From Flavobacteriales bacterium (lineage in GTDB: Bacteria; Bacteroidota; Bacteroidia; Flavobacteriales; Flavobacteriaceae): a stretch of DNA of 10,874 nt. Positions within the stretch are counted from its first letter, which is position 1. Each line of letters starts with the position of its first letter. Made by a program: the position numbers and the translations under genes. A model generated the notes under the pieces. It was not told where the DNA came from. It saw only the letters and a program-made list of their open reading frames with translations, and ran no database searches. Where the stretch lies: the NCBI GenBank assembly GCA_027003085.1, contig JALWYR010000249.1, positions 1-10,874 on the forward strand. The letters run 5' to 3'. Below, in pieces: positions 7,003-10,874 of this stretch.

Positions 7003-7010
7003 TACATTTG
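7003..7010 (+). promoter_or_regulatory. Candidate Bacteroidota -7 box for the peptidase gene
   Basis: TACATTTG matches the phylum's TAnnTTTG -7 consensus exactly. It lies 16 bases before the peptidase ATG, implying a leader of about ten bases. I see no good TTTG -33 box at the expected distance, so the call rests on the -7 box alone. The rest of the 6815-7026 interval is A/T-rich with no other convincing element. Confidence 0.4.
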
Positions 7011-7026
7011 TTAGAAAAAAATCACC

Positions 7027-8256
7027 ATGAAACGAATATTTTTCTTGTTGTTTTTACTAGGAGGGATTTTGTTGCATGCCCAACCGGCCGGTGCCGACCG
7101 CTTTACCACCAATCAACCCGGAAGCCGTTACCGGTTTAGCGATATTGTGGTGCTGCCGCACACGCCGGTCAAAAGTCAAGACCGGACCGGAACCTGTTGG
7201 AGCTATTCCACGCTGTCGTTTATGGAATCGGAACTCCTGCGCAAGGGTAAAGGCGAGCATGATTTGGCCGAAATGTGGGTGGCACGCCACGTGTATATGG
7301 GTAAAGCTATAAATTATTTGCGCATGGACGGCAAGGCCAATTTCGCCCAAGGCGGTGAATTTCACGACATTCCGTGGGTTATGCGCCACTACGGCCTGGT
7401 GCCGCAAGCGGCTTATCCGGGCCTGAATTATGGCGACACCATTCATATTCACAACGAACTTGAAGCCGTGCTCAAAGCCATGGTGGACGCCCTGAACAAG
7501 CATCCGCAAAAAGGTCATCTGACCACGGCATGGAAGCGTGCCGTCAAAGGAACCTTGGACGCCTATTTGGGTGAAGTGCCGGACGATGTTACGCAATTCC
7601 GCTTCAAGGAAAACGGCAAAACCTACAATCCGAAAAGCTTTTTGAAGGCCATGAATTTGCATCCGGACGATTATGTGGAAATCACTTCGTTTTCGCATCA
7701 TCCGTATTACCGTCCTTTTGTGGTGGAAATTCCCGACAACTGGCAAATGGCGGCGGCCTTCAATGTGCCCATGGACGATATGGTGCGCACGGTGGAATAT
7801 GCCTTGGAACACGGCTACACGGTGGCTTGGGGTGCCGACGTGTCCGAAAAAGGTTTTTCGCATCGTAACGGCTTGGCCATTGTGCCCCAAGACCCGCGCA
7901 CGGTTTCGGATCGTAAGGCCAAGGATTTATATCTGCAAATCGACGGACAAAAGGTGCCCAACGGCTTTATGCAACCGGTTCCCGAAAAACAAATTACGGC
8001 CGAAATACGTCAAGCGGCCTTCGACGACAAACGCACCACCGACGACCACGGAATGCACATCATCGGCATGGCCCGCGACCAAAAAGGAAAGCGATATTTT
8101 ATTGTCAAAAACTCTTGGGGCAACAGCAACGCCTTGGGTGGATATTTCTTTGTTTCGGAACCCTATTTCCGCTACAAAACCATTATGATTTTCCTGCACA
8201 AAAAGGCCGTTCCCAAGGATATTCGACGCAAGGACAAATGTTTTTTCGGTAAATGA
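7027..8256 (+). CDS. Secreted C1-family cysteine peptidase (bleomycin hydrolase/aminopeptidase C-like)
   Basis: This 409-residue papain-fold peptidase belongs to the bleomycin hydrolase/PepC branch, whose members act as aminopeptidases. The N-terminus (MKRIFFLLFLLGGILLHA, about 1-18) is a signal peptide, so it should act in the periplasm or outside the cell, unlike the cytosolic PepC of lactic acid bacteria. Catalytic residues are all recognisable: Q51 (oxyanion hole) and C57 in SQDRTGTCWSYS, H341 in DDHGMHIIG, and N362 in VKNSWG. The long insert between C57 and H341 (about 280 residues) is characteristic of this branch rather than of short papain-like enzymes. The start ATG gives the signal peptide and lacks a Shine-Dalgarno. 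It is monocistronic, with terminators on both sides, so a link to the sulfur operon is not indicated. Confidence 0.92.
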   Translation: MKRIFFLLFLLGGILLHAQPAGADRFTTNQPGSRYRFSDIVVLPHTPVKSQDRTGTCWSYSTLSFMESELLRKGKGEHDLAEMWVARHVYMGKAINYLRMDGKANFAQGGEFHDIPWVMRHYGLVPQAAYPGLNYGDTIHIHNELEAVLKAMVDALNKHPQKGHLTTAWKRAVKGTLDAYLGEVPDDVTQFRFKENGKTYNPKSFLKAMNLHPDDYVEITSFSHHPYYRPFVVEIPDNWQMAAAFNVPMDDMVRTVEYALEHGYTVAWGADVSEKGFSHRNGLAIVPQDPRTVSDRKAKDLYLQIDGQKVPNGFMQPVPEKQITAEIRQAAFDDKRTTDDHGMHIIGMARDQKGKRYFIVKNSWGNSNALGGYFFVSEPYFRYKTIMIFLHKKAVPKDIRRKDKCFFGK

Positions 8257-8278
8257 TTTAACGGACTTATAGCGTATG

Positions 8279-8307
8279 GCGCCTGCCGGAAGCGGGCGCT
8301 TTTTTTT
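8279..8307 (+). terminator. Intrinsic terminator of the peptidase gene
   Basis: An 8-bp GC-rich stem, GCGCCTGC (8279-8286) with GCGGGCGC (8292-8299, one G-U pair), encloses a five-base loop and is followed by eight T. It begins 22 bases after the peptidase stop. Confidence 0.9.
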
Positions 8308-8313
8308 GCAAAG

Positions 8314-8340
8314 AAAAAAAACCGGCAGAATTCGCCGGTT
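8314..8340 (-). terminator. Intrinsic terminator of the tRNA-Ala gene
   Basis: Read on the minus strand, AACCGGC (8340-8334) pairs with GCCGGTT (8326-8320) around a seven-base loop, followed by a T-run (complement of the A-run 8314-8321). The stem begins at the base directly after the CCA end of the tRNA and faces the peptidase terminator. Confidence 0.88.
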
Positions 8341-8417
<77 letters not shown>

Positions 8418-8428
8418 GATTGCGGATG

Positions 8429-8460
8429 CAAATATAGGATTTTTTCTTTATCAAAATCAA
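8429..8460 (-). promoter_or_regulatory. Candidate Bacteroidota promoter for tRNA-Ala
   Basis: On the minus strand TATATTTG (8436-8429) fits the TAnnTTTG -7 consensus, with TTG/TTTG candidates upstream at 8460-8458 and 8455-8452. A start about seven bases downstream (near 8422) would lie just before the tRNA 5' end at 8417. Confidence 0.55.
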
Positions 8461-8524
8461 GTTTTACTCCCTATCGCTTATCCATGTAGCGCTTAGGCAA
8501 GAAATAAAATCGAAAAACCTCCAC

Positions 8525-8552
8525 TTGCCCCTAAATATTTTTTGTATTTTTG
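8525..8552 (+). promoter_or_regulatory. Candidate Bacteroidota promoter for mreBCD
   Basis: TATTTTTG (8545-8552) matches TAnnTTTG exactly, with TTG at 8525-8527 a plausible -33 element 17 bases upstream. Transcription from about 8559 would leave a leader of roughly 27 bases that includes an AAGGA ribosome-binding sequence (8573-8577). Confidence 0.58.
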
Positions 8553-8585
8553 AAATTCATAATAAACCGATTAAGGAACCGGCCT

Positions 8586-9614
8586 ATGGGGTTTTTTGAT
8601 TTTTTCCAGAAACAAATCGCCATCGATTTGGGCACAGCCAATACATTGATAATCTACAACGATAAAATCGTTGTGGATTGCCCTTCGATCGTGGCTCGCG
8701 ATACCAAAACAGGCAAAATTATTGCCGTGGGCAAAGAAGCCGCCTTGATGCAAGGCAAAACCCACGAACAAATCGAAACCATCCGGCCGCTCAAAGACGG
8801 CGTTATTGCCGATTTCGAGGCGTCGGAGAAAATGATTGAGGCGTTTATCCGCAAGGTTCCGCAGTTCAATAAAAGTTTTTTTGCCCCCAAGCTCAAAATG
8901 GTCATTTGTATTCCGTCGGGTATTACCGAGGTGGAAAAACGGGCCGTGCGCGATTCGGCCGAACGTGTGAATGCCAGCGATGTTTACCTGATTCATGAAC
9001 CCATGGCAGCAGCCATCGGTGTGGGAATCGATATTCAAAAACCCGAAGGCAATATGATTATCGACATCGGCGGGGGAACTACCGAAATTGCCGTAATTGC
9101 CTTGGGCGGCATTGCCGTAAAAAAATCGGTCAAAATCGCCGGCGATGTGTTCAATTACGACATCATCTATTACATGCGTTCCAAACACAACCTTTACATT
9201 GGCGAACGCACGGCCGAACGTATCAAAATCGAAATCGGTTCGGCTGTGGATCACCTGCCCAATCCACCCGATGAATTGGCTGTTCAGGGGCGCGATTTGA
9301 TCACCGGAAAACCCAAGGAAGTGGTAATTACCTACGACGAGGTGGCCAAGGCCTTGGAAAAATCGCTCATCCATATCGAAGATGCCATTATGGAAACCCT
9401 GGCCCACACACCGCCCGAATTGGCTGCCGATATCTACAAGAGCGGACTTTATTTGGCCGGTGGCGGTTCCATGCTGCGCGGTTTGGATACCCGCATTACC
9501 GAAGCCACGGGATTGCCGGTGCACATTTCCGAAGACCCTTTGCGGGCCGTTATTCGCGGTTCGGGCGAAGTGCTTAAAGACTTTGACCGTTACAAAGGCG
9601 TTTTGCTGCGCTAG
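8586..9614 (+). CDS. mreB: Rod shape-determining actin homologue MreB
   Basis: This 342-residue bacterial actin polymerises on the cytoplasmic face of the inner membrane and guides the cell-wall elongation machinery. Actin-fold nucleotide motifs are all present: IDLGTANT near 13-20 (phosphate 1), HEPMAAAIG before the second domain, IIDIGGGTTE at 158-167 (phosphate 2) and LAGGGSMLRG at 290-299 (adenosine). The N-terminus MGFFDFFQK is short and hydrophobic, suitable for membrane contact. I choose ATG 8586 because an AAGGA sits 8 bases upstream and the length matches the family; the in-frame TTG at 8550 overlaps the -7 box and would add 12 unusual residues. mreC follows after three bases. Confidence 0.97.
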   Translation: MGFFDFFQKQIAIDLGTANTLIIYNDKIVVDCPSIVARDTKTGKIIAVGKEAALMQGKTHEQIETIRPLKDGVIADFEASEKMIEAFIRKVPQFNKSFFAPKLKMVICIPSGITEVEKRAVRDSAERVNASDVYLIHEPMAAAIGVGIDIQKPEGNMIIDIGGGTTEIAVIALGGIAVKKSVKIAGDVFNYDIIYYMRSKHNLYIGERTAERIKIEIGSAVDHLPNPPDELAVQGRDLITGKPKEVVITYDEVAKALEKSLIHIEDAIMETLAHTPPELAADIYKSGLYLAGGGSMLRGLDTRITEATGLPVHISEDPLRAVIRGSGEVLKDFDRYKGVLLR

Positions 9615-9617
9615 CTT

Positions 9618-10409
9618 ATGTGGGGCATTTTTCGTTTTTTGAAGCGCTACGGTAATTTTTTCCTCTACCTGATGCTGTTGAGTATTTCCCTTGTGTTGCT
9701 GGCCCAAAACCGGGCCCGTGCAGGCTATGTGCTCAACCGTTGGACATTCAATGGCATGAATTTGCTGGCCGAACGAATCAATTTGATAGGGAACTATTAC
9801 TACCTGAACAGTCAAAACCGCGCCTTGCAGCAGGAAAATAAAAGGCTTTACGAACAACTTTATAACCGGCCGCCGGTTTTGGGTGTTCCACAGGGTTTTC
9901 ACTTTGTTCCGGCCGAAGTGGTTAATAAAAACTACCGTTCGGGTTTTGACTTCATAGTCATCGACAAGGGTGCTTCCGGCGGAATTGCACCCTACGATGG
10001 CGTAATTTCGTCGCAAGGGGTGGTGGGCACCGTAAGGGCTTTGTCCGATCGTTTTGCCAAAGTTATTACCATTTATAACCCGCAATTTTCAATTCTGGTG
10101 GGCAAGCCTCACAGTGAAGTAACGGGTTTTATTCAACCCGATTATCGTATTTTTCCGCTTGTGCGCGTAACCGATGTTCCCTACGAAGCGGTGGTTCGCG
10201 CCGGCGACACGCTGGTTACTACCGGAAATTCATTGATCTTTGCACCCGGAATTCCGGTGGGAAGGGTCGACAGCATCCAAACCGACTTTCAAAGCCGCAC
10301 AAAGGTGCTGTTCCTTCACCCTTTTACCGATTTTCGCCGGTTCCGGCTGGCCTATGTTATACATCACGACCTCCGACAAGCCTTGGATAGTTTGAACAAT
10401 GAGCCGTAA
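9618..10409 (+). CDS. mreC: Rod shape-determining protein MreC
   Basis: This 263-residue protein is a bitopic inner-membrane component of the elongasome. A single helix lies near 13-29 (NFFLYLMLLSISLVLLA), followed by a coiled-coil-like stretch at about 50-83 rich in Leu, Asn, Gln and Glu, and then the two-part beta domain typical of MreC, with segments such as GASGGIAPYDGVIS and QGVVGTV near 118-137 and GDTLVTTGNS and PGIPVGRV near 196-215. The length is near the lower end for the family. It begins three bases after the mreB stop with no Shine-Dalgarno, so it is probably translationally coupled, and its end overlaps the mreD start by 11 bases. Confidence 0.95.
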   Translation: MWGIFRFLKRYGNFFLYLMLLSISLVLLAQNRARAGYVLNRWTFNGMNLLAERINLIGNYYYLNSQNRALQQENKRLYEQLYNRPPVLGVPQGFHFVPAEVVNKNYRSGFDFIVIDKGASGGIAPYDGVISSQGVVGTVRALSDRFAKVITIYNPQFSILVGKPHSEVTGFIQPDYRIFPLVRVTDVPYEAVVRAGDTLVTTGNSLIFAPGIPVGRVDSIQTDFQSRTKVLFLHPFTDFRRFRLAYVIHHDLRQALDSLNNEP

Positions 10410-10874
10410 ATTCTTTATCCTTTGGTTTATTTCCTTGGCCGTCCATCTGCTTTGGATGGTCAATGTGGGGTTTGTGTTGCCTTACATTCCTCATTTTTTT
10501 CTGCTGCCTTTTTTGCTTTATCACCGCCCGGTAAAAACATCACATTTTTTGTTGCTTGCATTTGTTACCGGGCTTATTGTGGATGCTTTTTCGGAAACCG
10601 GCGGATTGTATGCCGCAGCATTACTTAGCTTTGCCGCCCTTCAAAAACTTTACGATCGCTGGACGGCGGATCCTTTACGCGAAAAGATACGTCCGGAATC
10701 CCAAGCGGGCTTATTGCAACGTGCCGTTGTTTTTGCCGTTCAGGTTTTGGTTTTCGAAATCCTGTTTTACTTCTTCGACGGCATGTCGGTTACCTATGTG
10801 TTTTTCCGGATGGGCAACGTTTTGACACACGCTTTCGAAACTTGGCTTTTCCTTTGGCTTTTTACGGGCTTGTT
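10399..10874 (+). CDS. mreD: Rod shape-determining protein MreD-like (3' truncated)
   Basis: An open frame from ATG 10399 runs to the window edge (158 codons, no stop). The product begins MSRKFFILWFISLAVHLLW and is strongly hydrophobic with several helices (about 5-24, 26-42, 48-64, 68-84, 110-131 and 137 onward), as in MreD, the multi-pass partner of MreC in wall elongation. VTGLIVDAFSETG near 56-68 resembles the conserved MreD stretch around a Gly-x-x-x-Asp. The start overlaps the end of mreC by 11 bases. Bacteroidota MreD proteins are around 165-170 residues, so only a short end is missing. MreD sequences diverge widely, so position after mreC carries much of the call. Confidence 0.88.
   Translation, partial: MSRKFFILWFISLAVHLLWMVNVGFVLPYIPHFFLLPFLLYHRPVKTSHFLLLAFVTGLIVDAFSETGGLYAAALLSFAALQKLYDRWTADPLREKIRPESQAGLLQRAVVFAVQVLVFEILFYFFDGMSVTYVFFRMGNVLTHAFETWLFLWLFTGL

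Noticed and set aside
8460..8500. Short near-repeat TATCGCTTA / TAGCGCTTA between the tRNA and mreB
   Set aside because: Only nine bases with a mismatch and a weak four-base inverted pairing; no basis to call an operator.
8550..8585. TTG start extending MreB by 12 residues
   Set aside because: It overlaps the predicted -7 promoter box, and ATG 8586 has an AAGGA ribosome-binding sequence and family-typical N-terminus.
8571..10085. Long minus-strand open frame of about 500 codons opposite mreB and mreC
   Set aside because: It mirrors two unmistakable genes on the plus strand, has no recognisable domain and spans their junction; it arises from codon bias.

Overview
The window suggests a Bacteroidota (Bacteroidetes) chromosome. 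The evidence is indirect but consistent. Translation starts mostly lack Shine-Dalgarno sequences. Promoter-like boxes match the phylum's TAnnTTTG -7 element ahead of mreB, the tRNA and the peptidase gene. An mreB-mreC-mreD cluster is present, along with lipoproteins and a secreted C1-family peptidase. I cannot name a genus.

Bases 1-6814 hold one tightly packed plus-strand transcription unit, cut at its 5' end by the window edge and closed by a strong intrinsic terminator at 6778-6814. It encodes a three-subunit molybdenum reductase of the polysulfide/thiosulfate type: the catalytic subunit (5' truncated), a four-cluster iron-sulfur subunit and an NrfD-type membrane subunit. Next come two YeeE/YedE-type membrane proteins that look like the two halves of a thiosulfate/sulfur-compound transporter, then three rhodanese-domain proteins predicted to face the periplasm (one anchored by an N-terminal helix, two lipoproteins).

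The most striking observation is in the rhodaneses. All three end in the same 18-residue tail, APKPVVKRKKKEVTGGCG, although the bodies differ. The tail pairs a Pro/Lys-rich tether with a penultimate cysteine in a GGCG context that resembles the GGCGG substrate-carrier arm of SoxY. Two of the three rhodanese domains have lost the usual catalytic loop cysteine, and in the first protein the tail cysteine is the only cysteine. I infer a periplasmic sulfane-sulfur relay in which flexible tail cysteines carry persulfide between the reductase, the catalytic double rhodanese and possibly the YeeE-type transporter. Operon structure and cysteine positions are seen directly; the relay is inference.

Bases 7027-8256 encode a secreted bleomycin-hydrolase/aminopeptidase C-like cysteine peptidase with its own terminator (8279-8307). 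A convergent tRNA-Ala(GGC) gene lies on the minus strand (8341-8417), with a terminator starting directly after its CCA end and a promoter-like element on its other side. From 8586 to the window end is the cell-shape cluster mreB-mreC-mreD, with mreD cut by the window edge. No mobile element, CRISPR array or rRNA is visible.
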